Shown here: positions 1 through 9,795 of the stretch, piece after piece
Layout: each line of letters starts with the position of its first letter
Position numbering within the stretch: position 1 is the stretch's first letter
Assembly (NCBI RefSeq): GCF_001274785.1
Contig: NZ_LHPI01000001.1
Span: forward strand, 682,001 to 746,000
Length of the DNA stretch: 64,000 bases
Source of the DNA: Vibrio hepatarius
GTDB taxonomy: Bacteria > Pseudomonadota > Gammaproteobacteria > Enterobacterales > Vibrionaceae
Direction of reading: 5' to 3'
Made by a program: the position numbers and the translations under genes
The notes under the pieces: generated by a model
The model's input: only the letters and a program-made list of their open reading frames with translations
Databases searched by the model: none
What the model was told of the DNA's origin: nothing

Positions 1-258
1 GGCAAAAGCGCCACCTAGGGCGAATAGCAAACGCAATGACCAGTGCGCTTCGTAAGTTTTATGTGACCAAAGGCGGTGGTAACCCGCAGTAATTGACAGA
101 TTACAGAAGGAATAGGTGATAGCCAGCCACAACCAATGCTCAATTGAATAACCAAATTGATAACCATACCAAGGCGCGACGACAACGGCACAAGCAAAGC
201 TCACCAAAAACAGTAGGACATTCACCCAGATCAAAGGTGGCTTTTCCTTATGAGACAT
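1..258 (-). CDS. Acyl-CoA/fatty acid desaturase, N-terminal part (cut by window edge)
   Basis: Only the first 86 codons are in the window; the gene runs off the left edge. The frame reads MSHKEKPPLIWVNVLL, then a hydrophobic segment, and then ITAGYHRLWSHKTYEAHW. HRLWSH is the first histidine box (HX4H) of membrane di-iron desaturases of the acyl-CoA/stearoyl type, which introduce a cis double bond into membrane acyl chains. The two later histidine boxes cannot be checked here. The start at 258 has a purine-rich GGAAATGAAAG just upstream. The family call rests on one motif plus the membrane segments, so the exact substrate is open. Confidence 0.7.
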   Translation of the reverse strand, partial: MSHKEKPPLIWVNVLLFLVSFACAVVVAPWYGYQFGYSIEHWLWLAITYSFCNLSITAGYHRLWSHKTYEAHWSLRLLFALGGAFA

Positions 259-422
259 CTTTCATTTCCATTTCAGCTAACAGTTGTGCGCCAGAATATC
301 AGCGTACATGTGTAAGTCAAATAAAAAGGCTAACAATGTGAACAGAATGTTTGGCTTTTGGATTGTGAATGAATAGTATGAATGGGTACAACATCCTTAC
401 AGGAAGTAAAAAGGAACTAATA

Positions 423-983
423 ATGGAACTAAAAGTAGCTGAATATAGCGATTACCAGCGTATTGCAGAGCTTCACGCAAAGAGCTGGCAGAAGCACTAC
501 CAAGGCATCTTAGGAAGAGATTACCTCGAAGAAGAAGTGCTTAATGACCGCTTAGTAATTTGGCAGACCCGTCTAATCAATCCTCCTTTCAATCAACACG
601 TACTTTTGTTGGAAGAAAACGGGCAGTTGTGTGGATTTATATGCGCATTCGGTAATCATGACTTTGAAAAGGGCACCATCATTGATGCGTTACATGTGGA
701 TGATGCGTATCGTGGCAAAGGACTTGGCGCTCGTTTAATCGAAGAGATGGCTAAATGGATCGAACAGTACTTTTCAGAGACTGGTGTCTATCTGGAAGTG
801 ATGAAAAAGAACAAGCAAGCAATTGAGTTTTACGAGCATATTGGTGGTGAACACACCCTCGAACGCTTGTGGGAATCGCCATGTGGTAACCAATTGCCGG
901 AGCTGGTTTACACTTGGAACTCTGCTTCAGAGTTGCGTAAATCGCTACACAGTCACAGTAAATGCGATTTAGTAATAAACTGA
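423..983 (+). CDS. GNAT family N-acetyltransferase
   Basis: A 186-residue protein with the GNAT fold. It has an N-terminal strand-helix (MELKVAEYSDYQRIAELHAKSW), a central acetyl-CoA loop with the Q/RxxGxG/A-type motif in DDAYRGKGLGARLIEEM, and a C-terminal NKQAIEFYEHIGGE stretch typical of the family. It would transfer an acetyl group from acetyl-CoA to an amine; the acceptor is unknown. An upstream in-frame ATG at 369 exists, but AAGGAAC sits at the right distance before 423 and the fold begins there. It stands alone, divergent from the desaturase. The last 15 residues are low-complexity (HSHSK) and probably not part of the fold. Confidence 0.8.
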   Translation: MELKVAEYSDYQRIAELHAKSWQKHYQGILGRDYLEEEVLNDRLVIWQTRLINPPFNQHVLLLEENGQLCGFICAFGNHDFEKGTIIDALHVDDAYRGKGLGARLIEEMAKWIEQYFSETGVYLEVMKKNKQAIEFYEHIGGEHTLERLWESPCGNQLPELVYTWNSASELRKSLHSHSKCDLVIN

Positions 984-1084
984 TACATTTCTGTTATCCA
1001 TCCTGATATTTCTCGGACATTGTGTGGTAAACCGTTAGGTAATTTGCTCTAGCTAAAAATACGCTATTGCCTAATGGTTTACTC

Positions 1085-2212
1085 ATGAAAAAAACACTTC
1101 TATTGAGCGCTCTTTCTAGCGCAATCTTGTTGTCAGGGTGTGGAGAACAGAATCAAGGACCGAACCAAGCGCAAGCGCCACTTGTGGCCGTGGAATCCGC
1201 GCAAATGGTCTCTCATCAGGCAAGTAAATCTTATATCGGCCGTGTCGAAGCGGTTGAAGACACCAACATTACCGCTCAAGTTACTGGTTACCTACAGCAA
1301 CGCCATTTTGAAGAAGGCCAAATGGTCGAAAAAGGTCAGTTGCTCTACAGTATCGAGCCTTCTTCTTTCAAAGCTCAGGTTGCCAGCGCGAAAGCGTCTG
1401 TGGCGCAAGCAACAGCTGCGCTGAAAAAAGCAGAACTGGATTTCCAACGCGGCAAAAACCTATTACCGAAAGGGAGTATTTCTCAGTCGGAGTTTGATAA
1501 CTTAAATGCTGCGTTGCTAGGCGCTAAAGCCCAACTGGAAGCAAACAAAGCGCAACTTCACTTAGCTGAAGTCAACCTGTCTTATACACAAATCAAAGCG
1601 CCATTCTCTGGCCGTATCGCACAAAGTAAAGTCAGTACTGGTGATCTGGTTTCGCCACAAGCTGGAATATTAACCACGTTGGTGAGCTTAGACCCAGTGC
1701 ACACGAGCTTTAGTATCAGTGAACGCGAACGCCTTGAAATGGGCATGGATCGCATTAAGTCCAATGACGAAGTGGAAGCGAGCAAAGTAGAAGTTCAAGT
1801 GGTACTTGAAAATGGCGAGAAATTTGAGCATCTAGGTCAGCTCGACTACTTGGGTAACCGAGTCAATACCGATACGGGAACGATTGCGATGCGTGCTGAA
1901 GTACCTAATCCGGATTATCGCTTGCTGCCAGGGCAACACGTGCGTGTCGAGCTGAGACAAAAACAATCTAGCCAAGTTTTAGTCGTGCCGCGTCGCGCAG
2001 TGCAGACCGACCTCGAAGGTAACTTTGTTATGGTCGTGGCAGAAGGGAATGTCGCAGAACGCCGCAACGTCAAACTAGGACGTCAATTAGAACAAGGAAT
2101 TATCGTTAGTGACGGTGTCACTCAAGACGATATTGTGATCACTCAAGGCCTACAACGTATCCGTAATGGTGTTCCGGTTCGAATCCAACAATCAGAGCAA
2201 TCCGCTGAATAA
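1085..2212 (+). CDS. RND efflux periplasmic adaptor (membrane fusion) lipoprotein
   Basis: A 375-residue AcrA/MexA-type adaptor that links an inner-membrane RND pump to a TolC-like channel. The start at 1085 gives a lipoprotein signal ending LLSGC (Cys19). After it come the lipoyl/barrel-sandwich half (SYIGRVEAVEDTNITAQVTGYL), an alpha-helical coiled hairpin (about residues 95-165, rich in Ala/Lys/Glu), the second lipoyl half (YTQIKAPFSGRIAQSKV) and a beta-barrel (RLLPGQHVRVEL). The pump gene follows after 10 bp, so they form one operon. No TolC homologue or TetR-type regulator is adjacent. A matS site lies inside the gene at 2109-2121. The substrate cannot be predicted. Confidence 0.9.
   Translation: MKKTLLLSALSSAILLSGCGEQNQGPNQAQAPLVAVESAQMVSHQASKSYIGRVEAVEDTNITAQVTGYLQQRHFEEGQMVEKGQLLYSIEPSSFKAQVASAKASVAQATAALKKAELDFQRGKNLLPKGSISQSEFDNLNAALLGAKAQLEANKAQLHLAEVNLSYTQIKAPFSGRIAQSKVSTGDLVSPQAGILTTLVSLDPVHTSFSISERERLEMGMDRIKSNDEVEASKVEVQVVLENGEKFEHLGQLDYLGNRVNTDTGTIAMRAEVPNPDYRLLPGQHVRVELRQKQSSQVLVVPRRAVQTDLEGNFVMVVAEGNVAERRNVKLGRQLEQGIIVSDGVTQDDIVITQGLQRIRNGVPVRIQQSEQSAE
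2109..2121. other. matS site (MatP binding), within the RND adaptor gene
   Basis: The sequence GTGACGGTGTCAC matches the matS consensus GTGACRNYGTCAC exactly. MatP organises the Ter macrodomain in Enterobacteria and Vibrio. The call relies on the site being one of eight exact matches in this window, near a dif site. Confidence 0.75.
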
Positions 2213-2222
2213 AGGTGCTTAA

Positions 2223-5200
2223 ATGTTAAGTCGTTTCTTTATCCAGCGTCCTAAGTTTGCGCTGGTCATCTCGATTATTCTTACTCTGGCAGGGGCGATA
2301 GCTTTAATGGTACTGCCGGTGGCGGAATACCCAAAAATCAGTCCTCCTTCCGTTAGTGTCACGGCTTATTACACTGGGGCAAGTGCAGAAGTTGTTGAAC
2401 AAGCGATAGCCGACCCGATAGAAACATCGGTCAACGGCGTTGAGAACATGATCTACATGTCCTCTAAAAGTGCGAATGACGGCTCGTACAGCCTCAATGT
2501 CACGTTTGATGTCGGTACGGACCCTGATATGGCGCAGGTGAACGTGCAAAACCGCGTGGCGCAGATTGAGTCGAAGCTGCCGCAGGAAGTGCGTATGGTC
2601 GGCGTGACGGTGAAAAAGCGTTCACCTGACTTGTTGATGGTACTGAACTTCTATTCACCAGATGGTAAGTATGACGATCAGTTCTTGATCAACTACATCA
2701 ACCTTAACGTCAAAGACCAACTGGCGCGTGTTAAAGGCATCAGTGAAGTCAACGTTATTGGCGGCGGTGAGTACGCGATGCGGGTTTGGCTTGACCCGGA
2801 TAAGATGGCGAGCCTAAAACTGACCACATCTGACGTTTATGCGGCGTTAGCGGAGCAAAACGTTCAGGTCGCGGCTGGTCGCATTGGCGCTGCGCCATAC
2901 AATGATGTGCAGGAAGTGCAGTTCAACCTCGTAACCAAAGGCCGTCTAGAGAGCGTGAGTGAGTTCGAGAACGTCGTTCTACGCGCCAATAGCGATGGTT
3001 CAACTGTATACCTCAAAGATATTGCTCGCGTTGAGTTGGGCAAGAAGTTCTACGACGGTAGTGGTAAGTTCCGTGACCAACAAGCGTCTATCGTTGCACT
3101 TTCACTTCAATCCGATGCAAACGCGCTAGAAAGCGGTCAAGCGGTCATGGAAATGCTTGAGAAGTTGAGCGTTAACTTCCCGGATGGCATGGCTTACGAA
3201 ACCAGTTATGACACAACGCTGTTTGTTGCAGAGTCGATTCAAGGCGTTGTCAAAACCTTAATTGAAGCGATCTTGCTGGTTATTGCGGTGACTTATCTAT
3301 TCTTAGGTAGTGGTCGAGCGACGTTGATTCCGGTTGTTGCGATTCCTGTGTCATTAATCGGTACGTTTGCAGTGATGCAAATGACTGGCTTTACGATTAA
3401 CACGGTTACGCTGTTTGGTTTGATTTTGGCGATTGGTATTGTGGTCGACGATGCGATCTTGGTAATCGAAAACGTGGATACCACAATGGCAAAAGACCCA
3501 AGTATCAGCCCACGTAAGGCAACCTTACTGGCGATGAAAGAGGTCACGGGGCCTATTATCACCTCAACCTTGGTTCTGCTTGCAGTATTCCTGCCAGTCG
3601 CGATGCTACCGGGTATCACTGGAATCATGTATCGTCAGTTCGCGCTGACCATCTGTATCTCCGTTGTTATCTCTTCAATCAACGCGCTGACGCTGTCCCC
3701 AGCGTTGTGTTCGTTGGTTCTAAAGCAGGGCGGCGGTAATACGGCTCGCTGGTTTGTCGCGTTCAACGAAGGTTTAGAACGGATCACACACCGTTATGGC
3801 CAAGTGGCGGGTTTCTTAGTCAAGAAATCTGCATTGCTAGTGGTGTTCTTTATCGTCGCTATCTCTGCAGTAACTTTCTTCGCCAAAAACACGTCTTCTG
3901 CGTTTGTACCGCAGGAAGATAAAGGCATCTTATTGGTAAACGTTCAGCTACCTGATTCGGCTTCACTCTCGCGTACGGAAGAAGTGACTGAGCAGTTGGT
4001 TGCCATGGTTGAACAAGAACCGGGTGTGGACGGCGTGACCGTTGCGAACGGTTTTGCGTTTATGACGGGCGCGGCGGCATCTAACGGAGCCTCCTTGTTC
4101 ATTAAGCTTCATGACTGGGAAACACGAAACGCGCTTGATGGTGAGCATGCAGCAAACGCTATTGCACAACGCATCAATGGTCGAGCTGCTATGGATCTTC
4201 CTCAGGCTGTTGTGTTCGCGATGGGACCACCTGCTGTACCGGGTATGGGCGCGGCTTCGGGTTTTGAATTTGTGTTGGAAGACACACTAGGTCGCAGCCG
4301 TACCGATTTGGCTATGGTGATGGGCCAGGTGATTGAAGAGGCGACTAAGCAGCCAGAAATCGCTTATGCCTTCAGTACGTTCCGTGCGAATGTGCCACAT
4401 TACTATGTCGATATTGACCGTGAGAAAGCAAAGCAACTGGGGATTTCACTCAGCAGCATTTTCCAAACGCTACAGGGTAACTTGGGTTCGCTCTATGTGA
4501 ACGACTTTACCATGTTTGGTAAGAACTTCCGCGTGACCATGCAGGCAGATAGCGAATACCGCAGCGGAATGGAAGACCTAGAGCGTTTCCATGTGCGCTC
4601 TTCAAAAGGTGAGCTTATCCCACTCAGCACGTTGGTGAGTTATGAGCAAGTGTTTGAGCCGGATGTCGCATGGCGTTACAACATGTACCGCAGTGCGATT
4701 ATTCAAGGTCAGCCAGCGCCGGGTTATTCGAGTGGTGACGCGATCGCTGCGATGGAGCGTGTTGCGGCAGATGTTCTCCCGCAAGGCTACCAATACGAAT
4801 GGACGGGTATGGCCTATCAAGAGGTGCTAGCAGGCAACCAAGCTATCTATGCGTTTGCCTTGGCACTGATCTTTATCTACTTGTTTATGGTGGCGCAATA
4901 TGAGAGTTGGAGTATTCCTCTGGCAATCATCTTGGTTGTGCCAGTTGCAACGCTGGGTACATTCCTCGCATTGAATCTAACAGGTACGCCACTAAACCTA
5001 TACGCGCAGATTGGTTTGGTTCTCTTGATAGCATTGGCGGCGAAGAACGCAATTTTGATTGTGGAGTTCGCTAAACAAGAGCGAGAAGAGAAAGATATCC
5101 CAATTGATGAGGCATCGGTAAATGGCGGTAAGCTACGCTTCCGTGCTGTGAACATGACGTCTTGGTCGTTCATCTTAGGTATCTTCCCACTGATCTTTGC

Positions 5201-5375
5201 ATCCGGTGCGGGGCACGTGAGCCAAAACTCATTGGGCATTTCGCTGGTTGGCGGTCTACTGTGTGTGTTACTCGCAGGTACATTCCTGATCCCAGGCTTT
5301 TATGCTCTGGTTCAGCGTCAACGTGAAAAAGTACATGGTGGTAACACCAAACTTATCCCGTTAGATGATGAGTAA
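2223..5375 (+). CDS. RND multidrug efflux transporter, inner-membrane pump
   Basis: A 1050-residue AcrB/MexB-type hydrophobe-amphiphile efflux pump, the usual family length. It has the expected N-terminus ([20 protein letters not shown]), two repeats of one plus five transmembrane helices separated by large periplasmic loops, and the proton-relay residues: the Asp pair in [14 protein letters not shown] (about 407-408) and the Lys in [14 protein letters not shown] (about 940). A canonical RND signature is present in the second half. It works as a trimer with the adaptor encoded just upstream. A strong terminator follows the stop. Which antibiotics or bile compounds it exports cannot be read from sequence. 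Confidence 0.93.
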   Translation: MLSRFFIQRPKFALVISIILTLAGAIALMVLPVAEYPKISPPSVSVTAYYTGASAEVVEQAIADPIETSVNGVENMIYMSSKSANDGSYSLNVTFDVGTDPDMAQVNVQNRVAQIESKLPQEVRMVGVTVKKRSPDLLMVLNFYSPDGKYDDQFLINYINLNVKDQLARVKGISEVNVIGGGEYAMRVWLDPDKMASLKLTTSDVYAALAEQNVQVAAGRIGAAPYNDVQEVQFNLVTKGRLESVSEFENVVLRANSDGSTVYLKDIARVELGKKFYDGSGKFRDQQASIVALSLQSDANALESGQAVMEMLEKLSVNFPDGMAYETSYDTTLFVAESIQGVVKTLIEAILLVIAVTYLFLGSGRATLIPVVAIPVSLIGTFAVMQMTGFTINTVTLFGLILAIGIVVDDAILVIENVDTTMAKDPSISPRKATLLAMKEVTGPIITSTLVLLAVFLPVAMLPGITGIMYRQFALTICISVVISSINALTLSPALCSLVLKQGGGNTARWFVAFNEGLERITHRYGQVAGFLVKKSALLVVFFIVAISAVTFFAKNTSSAFVPQEDKGILLVNVQLPDSASLSRTEEVTEQLVAMVEQEPGVDGVTVANGFAFMTGAAASNGASLFIKLHDWETRNALDGEHAANAIAQRINGRAAMDLPQAVVFAMGPPAVPGMGAASGFEFVLEDTLGRSRTDLAMVMGQVIEEATKQPEIAYAFSTFRANVPHYYVDIDREKAKQLGISLSSIFQTLQGNLGSLYVNDFTMFGKNFRVTMQADSEYRSGMEDLERFHVRSSKGELIPLSTLVSYEQVFEPDVAWRYNMYRSAIIQGQPAPGYSSGDAIAAMERVAADVLPQGYQYEWTGMAYQEVLAGNQAIYAFALALIFIYLFMVAQYESWSIPLAIILVVPVATLGTFLALNLTGTPLNLYAQIGLVLLIALAAKNAILIVEFAKQEREEKDIPIDEASVNGGKLRFRAVNMTSWSFILGIFPLIFASGAGHVSQNSLGISLVGGLLCVLLAGTFLIPGFYALVQRQREKVHGGNTKLIPLDDE

Positions 5376-5398
5376 CAAGCTAAGCCACTCATGACAAC

Positions 5399-5428
5399 AA
5401 AAGCCAACGTATCTACGTTGGCTTTTTG
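5399..5428 (+). terminator. Intrinsic terminator after the RND operon
   Basis: An 11-bp stem AAGCCAACGTA/TACGTTGGCTT with a two-base loop is followed by a T run. It is placed directly after the pump gene. Confidence 0.85.
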
Positions 5429-5577
5429 TTTCTATGTTTACACCTGCATACCAACAAATCTATGAGTTAGCACTGTTTTCTGCGCGTGTTCGCTATTACT
5501 ATGTCATTGCCTTCATATTGAAGAACACAATCCAATTCAGACCAAGGTATGGTCTTTGTCGTATAGGAAATACAATA

Positions 5578-7191
5578 ATGAATAGAACATCCATCGCGAT
5601 TCTTGTTTCTGCTGCATTATGCGCGCCTGCTTACGCTGCAACGCTTCCAAGTGACGTCAAACTGGCTAAAGAACAACATTTAGTGCGCGGTAACGGTGCT
5701 GAGCCAAGCACGCTTGACCCAACATTTGTTAACTCTGGTATGCCTGGCGATATCATTGCCAACGATATGTTTGAAGGCTTGGTGATCGAGAATTCTCAAG
5801 GACAAGTTATTCCCGGCCAAGCGACCCAATGGACAGTATCTGACGACGGCTTAACTTACACCTTCAATTTACGTAAAGGGGCTCAGTGGTCTAATGGCGA
5901 ACCTGTTACGGCGAATGATTTTGTTTTTGCTTGGCAGCGCGCAGTTAATCCAAAGACAGGTAACAACACTGGCCACTATTTTGTCACCGCGAATATCGCC
6001 AATGCAAAAGCCATTCAAGAGGGTGAAAAGCAGCCACAAGCTCTAGGCATTAAAGCAATAGACGCCGATACATTAGAAATCACTCTCGCAAAACCAACGC
6101 CTTATTTGCTTAGCCTTTTGAGTGTGAAAACCTTTTTCCCGTTACCGCAAACGACAGTTGAAAAGCATGCAGACGCTTGGACCAAACCAGAGAATATCGT
6201 CACCAACGGCGCATACAAGCTGGTTAAGTGGGTGCCGAACGAGTACGTTGAAGTCGAGCGCAACACCAAGTATTGGAACAATAGCCAAACGGTGATCAAT
6301 AAAGTCACTTATCTCGGGCTCAATTCTCAAAACGCTGAATTGTTACGTTACCAAGCTGGTGAAATTGATATGACCAACCGAGTTCAATTGGAGCAATATC
6401 AAAGATACATGAAGAACAACCCAGAGCAGATAAAAGCTCAGGCGCTGTTGGGTTCTTACGTTTATTCGTTTAATACCAAGCAGCCACCGTTTGACGACGT
6501 CAAGGTTCGTAAAGCGCTCAGTATGGCAGTTGACCGAGATATCTTAGTTGAAAAGATCACGGGACAGGGCGAGCCAAAAGCATTTTCACCAGTGCCAACT
6601 ACGATTCCATCTTATCAAGCACCCGCGCCAAGTTTCGCAACTTTGACGCGTGAACAAAACCTGGAGAATGCAAAACAACTCTTGGCTGAAGCGGGGTACA
6701 ATGCGCAGAATCCACTTACTTTTACCCTGACGTACAATACCAGCGAGAACCATAAGAAGATCGCACTGGCGATTGCCTCGATGTGGAAACCTCTCGGCGT
6801 TAAAGTTGATCTGCAGAATATGGAATGGAAAGCGTATGTCTCGGCGAAAAGTGTCGGTGATTACCAGTTGGCACGTTCTTGGGCGTTTGGCGATTATCCA
6901 GAGCCATCTTCGATTCTAGAAGCGTTTACTTGTGGCCATGTCGCGAATGAGAGTGGTTATTGTGACGAGCAGTTTGATCAACTGATGGTGAAAGCCTCAG
7001 AAGCGCCTTCACAGCAGCAACGTTATAAATTGTATGCTCAAGCTGAGGCATTACTTGGCGAGGCAGCTCCGATGATTCCGCTTTATCACTACAATCATAC
7101 TCGTTTAGTGCGTAATACATTAAAAGGTTTCCCGGAAAACAACCCGAAAGGCAATATCTACGCAAAAGATATGTATTTCATCGCTGAATAA
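5578..7191 (+). CDS. Peptide ABC transporter periplasmic binding protein (OppA/MppA family)
   Basis: A 537-residue SBP family 5 protein. It has a Sec signal peptide ending AYAA (about residues 1-21), followed by GAEPSTLDPTFVNSG and DIIANDMFEGLV, the family signature near the N-terminus. The first half has the Trp/Tyr-rich ligand-pocket pattern, and the C-terminal part has LFPEN-like FPENNPKGNIYAKDMYF. The start at 5578 is preceded by TAGGAAA; a longer frame upstream has no such support. It is a single gene without permease or ATPase genes, so it probably feeds an Opp system encoded elsewhere or serves as a murein tripeptide binder like MppA. A bidirectional terminator follows. Confidence 0.88.
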   Translation: MNRTSIAILVSAALCAPAYAATLPSDVKLAKEQHLVRGNGAEPSTLDPTFVNSGMPGDIIANDMFEGLVIENSQGQVIPGQATQWTVSDDGLTYTFNLRKGAQWSNGEPVTANDFVFAWQRAVNPKTGNNTGHYFVTANIANAKAIQEGEKQPQALGIKAIDADTLEITLAKPTPYLLSLLSVKTFFPLPQTTVEKHADAWTKPENIVTNGAYKLVKWVPNEYVEVERNTKYWNNSQTVINKVTYLGLNSQNAELLRYQAGEIDMTNRVQLEQYQRYMKNNPEQIKAQALLGSYVYSFNTKQPPFDDVKVRKALSMAVDRDILVEKITGQGEPKAFSPVPTTIPSYQAPAPSFATLTREQNLENAKQLLAEAGYNAQNPLTFTLTYNTSENHKKIALAIASMWKPLGVKVDLQNMEWKAYVSAKSVGDYQLARSWAFGDYPEPSSILEAFTCGHVANESGYCDEQFDQLMVKASEAPSQQQRYKLYAQAEALLGEAAPMIPLYHYNHTRLVRNTLKGFPENNPKGNIYAKDMYFIAE

Positions 7192-7195
7192 AACG

Positions 7196-7227
7196 AAAAA
7201 AAGCCCGCGTTACGCGGGCTTTTTGTT
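7196..7227. terminator. Bidirectional intrinsic terminator
   Basis: The hairpin AAGCCCGCG/CGCGGGCTT is flanked by an A run on the left and a T run on the right. It serves both the peptide-binding protein gene (+) and the chemoreceptor gene (-). Confidence 0.88.
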
Positions 7228-7241
7228 TAATGATGCTTCAT

Positions 7242-9002
7242 CTATGAAGTCTTAAATTCGGCGACGGCTTTGTCCATCTCAATAGCTTGAGCTGATACGC
7301 GGTCGACTTCGTTCAGACATTGCTGCGCTGAGTGCATGTTGCTTTCCGAAATGCTGTTTAGCTCGGTAATTGAATCGCTCACTTGATTCATCACGATGCC
7401 TTGCTCTTCAATTGCTGACGCAATACGCTCAGAGTTCGCCTGGATATTGTCCATATCGGTGATGATTTGCGTTAGGCTGTCATCCAATGACGCCGATGAA
7501 TCAAGGGTTTGACGGCCTTGCTCATTACATTGGTCGATATTAATCACTACGGTGTGCATCTGCGATTGGATAGCGGTAACCACTTTAGTGATTTCTTCAG
7601 TTGATTGATGCGTTCTGCTTGCGAGCGCTCGTACTTCGTCTGCCACAACGGCAAACCCGCGACCTTGCTCACCAGCACGTGCTGCCTCGATTGCAGCGTT
7701 AAGTGCGAGTAGGTTGGTTTGCTCGGCGATTTCTTGAATGATGTTTACCGCATCACCAATCTTATCGACGTGCGTGTTAAGCGAGTTAATTGAAGTTTGG
7801 CTGTCGCCCAGGATCATCGATAACTGGCCAATATTCTCAACCGTCGATTTCACCACGTCACGACCAGAACCAGCGTTTACAGCCGCTTGCTGCACGCCTT
7901 CAACGGCTACAGCGGTGCTTTCTGATATTTCGCGAATCGTCGACACCATTTGCTGAACAGAGGTTGCCATTGTCATGGTATGGTCGGCTTGAACGTTGAA
8001 CTGCTCAATAACGTTTTCAAGCTCATTATGCATGTTGGCGGTACTTGCAGATAGCTCAGACGACTTCATCTGTGTACCTGAAATAAGCTGTTCTAGCTTT
8101 TCGAGTAGGCGGTTAAAGTAATTGCCAATAGAAACCAGCTCGTCTTTACCTTTTAAGTTTGCACGCAAAGAGACGTTGTTTGAACGGGCAATCTCCTGAA
8201 TGATCTCAAGCAAACTAGATACCTGGCGGTTAATAGAGCGCGAGATTTGCAGGATAAACAAAACGATGACCAAAATGACCAATGCAGTGACGATCATTTT
8301 GAATGTCGCAAGCCTATTACTGGTTTCTTCAGATTGTGTCGCCAAGGTGTTTACGAAATCAGTAAATTGCTCTTCAACAGTATGAGAGAGTGCGCGTGTT
8401 TCGCCGAGTAGGCCAACATTGTACTTAAGGCCAATCTTCTCTTTTTGAGCGATAAGCGCCTGTGCAGCAGCCAGTAGCTTCTCTGATTCAGCAGGTACTA
8501 AGTTGCTATCAAGCTCGCCACGTTCGACTTTTTCATCAAACTCAAACAAGCTGACGAGTTGGTCGCTAGACAGATGAGTACGTGCATCCTCAAGTTCAGC
8601 ATTATAGTTGCCGATCAATTTGGATTCTGGGTCTAACCCCATCTGATCATAAGCGTTAACCAGCGCGGTAAAGCCAGACTGGTATTTAAGAATGTCTTTT
8701 TTAAGTTGCGCGCTGCTCGCCATATCATGAGATGTTAGAATACCGGATAACTCAGCCTCAGTTGCGAGGAACTTATCCATGTTTTCATTGAAGCGGGTTA
8801 GGTACTTCATGTCTTTGCGCAACAAAAAGTCTTTTTCATTACGGCGCAAGTTCAGCAAACGAACTTCTAAGTCGGCAACGAGAAGGTTCGCGTGGTTTAG
8901 CTGATAGGTTGTCTTGGCAAAATGAGACGTTGAAAAAAGTAGAGAAACAACGCCCAAAATGGCAACTGCACCTAATGAATATACTTTGTGTTTAATATTC
9001 AT
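7242..9002 (-). CDS. Methyl-accepting chemotaxis protein with HBM-type sensor domain
   Basis: A 586-residue transmembrane chemoreceptor: an N-terminal membrane helix (about 9-27), a long all-helical periplasmic region with the [12 protein letters not shown] stretch typical of helical bimodular (HBM) sensors, a second membrane helix (about 240-262), a HAMP domain, and the cytoplasmic signalling domain. The conserved hairpin tip lies in [20 protein letters not shown] and [15 protein letters not shown], which contacts CheA and CheW. The start at Met 9002 places the first membrane helix normally, with TAGGTAAT upstream; the longer frame adds 19 unlikely residues. There is no C-terminal CheR pentapeptide. 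HBM receptors often sense organic acids, but the ligand is not predictable here. Confidence 0.9.
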   Translation of the reverse strand: MNIKHKVYSLGAVAILGVVSLLFSTSHFAKTTYQLNHANLLVADLEVRLLNLRRNEKDFLLRKDMKYLTRFNENMDKFLATEAELSGILTSHDMASSAQLKKDILKYQSGFTALVNAYDQMGLDPESKLIGNYNAELEDARTHLSSDQLVSLFEFDEKVERGELDSNLVPAESEKLLAAAQALIAQKEKIGLKYNVGLLGETRALSHTVEEQFTDFVNTLATQSEETSNRLATFKMIVTALVILVIVLFILQISRSINRQVSSLLEIIQEIARSNNVSLRANLKGKDELVSIGNYFNRLLEKLEQLISGTQMKSSELSASTANMHNELENVIEQFNVQADHTMTMATSVQQMVSTIREISESTAVAVEGVQQAAVNAGSGRDVVKSTVENIGQLSMILGDSQTSINSLNTHVDKIGDAVNIIQEIAEQTNLLALNAAIEAARAGEQGRGFAVVADEVRALASRTHQSTEEITKVVTAIQSQMHTVVINIDQCNEQGRQTLDSSASLDDSLTQIITDMDNIQANSERIASAIEEQGIVMNQVSDSITELNSISESNMHSAQQCLNEVDRVSAQAIEMDKAVAEFKTS

Positions 9003-9138
9003 AAGATTACCTAGGTCTGGGATAAAATTGTGTGTGCTTTGTCGTGATGTTAGTCGCAAATGACTAGTTTATCAATTGCAATAACGACTAAAGTGCTAGG
9101 GTTGTCATGTTAAATTTTTAAAACTGGATGTTTTCAAT

Positions 9139-9750
9139 ATGTTAGAGATAGTTTCGACTTATCAAGGACTTATTTTTGATATGGATGGAACGCTGATTGA
9201 TACCATGCCTGCACATATGCAAGCGTGGACAAAAACAGCAGAACATTTTAATTTTCCGTGCCAAGTGGAATGGCTCCATAGTTTAGGCGGAATGCCAAGC
9301 TTTAAGATTGCCGATCAAATCAATCAGAAGTACGGCATGAACCTAGACCCACAAGCAGTGTCGCGCTTTAAAATGGCCGCGTTTGCATCTTTAGAAGAGC
9401 ACGGTGAACCGATTCAATGCACCAACGATGTCCTGGATTATTTCTACGGCAAGCGAAAACTCGCAGTAGGGACGGGCAGCCACAGAGACGGTGCAATGCG
9501 CATTCTAAACAAGGCAAACTTAATCGATAAGTTAGATGCAATTGTTACCGCAACGGATGTAGAAAATCATAAGCCTTCGCCGGATACCTTTTTGCAAGCC
9601 GCGAGTCTGCTGTCGTTAGCGCCTAGTCAGTGTGTTGTGTTTGAAGATACCGAATTAGGTAAACAAGCGGCACACGCAGGCGGTATGGATTGTATTATGG
9701 TTGAAGGGGATAAACTGGTGTTTTATCCAGTGAATAATGTATCCAATTAA
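9139..9750 (+). CDS. HAD hydrolase, beta-phosphoglucomutase-like (YqaB-like sugar phosphatase)
   Basis: A 203-residue HAD superfamily I phosphatase. Motif I is FDMDGTLIDT with Asp14 and Asp16, motif II is the Thr in AVGTGSHRD, Lys of motif III is in NHKPSPDTF, and motif IV is FEDTELGKQAA. The cap segment SLGGMPSFKIADQIN matches the beta-PGM/YqaB subgroup; YqaB in E. coli dephosphorylates fructose 1-phosphate. Given that fruBKA is in this window, a role with fructose 1-phosphate is attractive, but that is inference. Single-gene unit ended by a hairpin shared with gsk. Confidence 0.82.
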   Translation: MLEIVSTYQGLIFDMDGTLIDTMPAHMQAWTKTAEHFNFPCQVEWLHSLGGMPSFKIADQINQKYGMNLDPQAVSRFKMAAFASLEEHGEPIQCTNDVLDYFYGKRKLAVGTGSHRDGAMRILNKANLIDKLDAIVTATDVENHKPSPDTFLQAASLLSLAPSQCVVFEDTELGKQAAHAGGMDCIMVEGDKLVFYPVNNVSN

Positions 9751-9759
9751 CGATAACGA

Positions 9760-9784
9760 AAAGCCGCTCACTGAGCGGCTTTAA
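9760..9784. terminator. Terminator hairpin between HAD gene and gsk (convergent)
   Basis: The stem AAAGCCGCTCA/TGAGCGGCTTT has an A run on the left and T's on the right, and lies between two converging genes. Confidence 0.8.
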
Positions 9785-9795
9785 TATATTTGCGA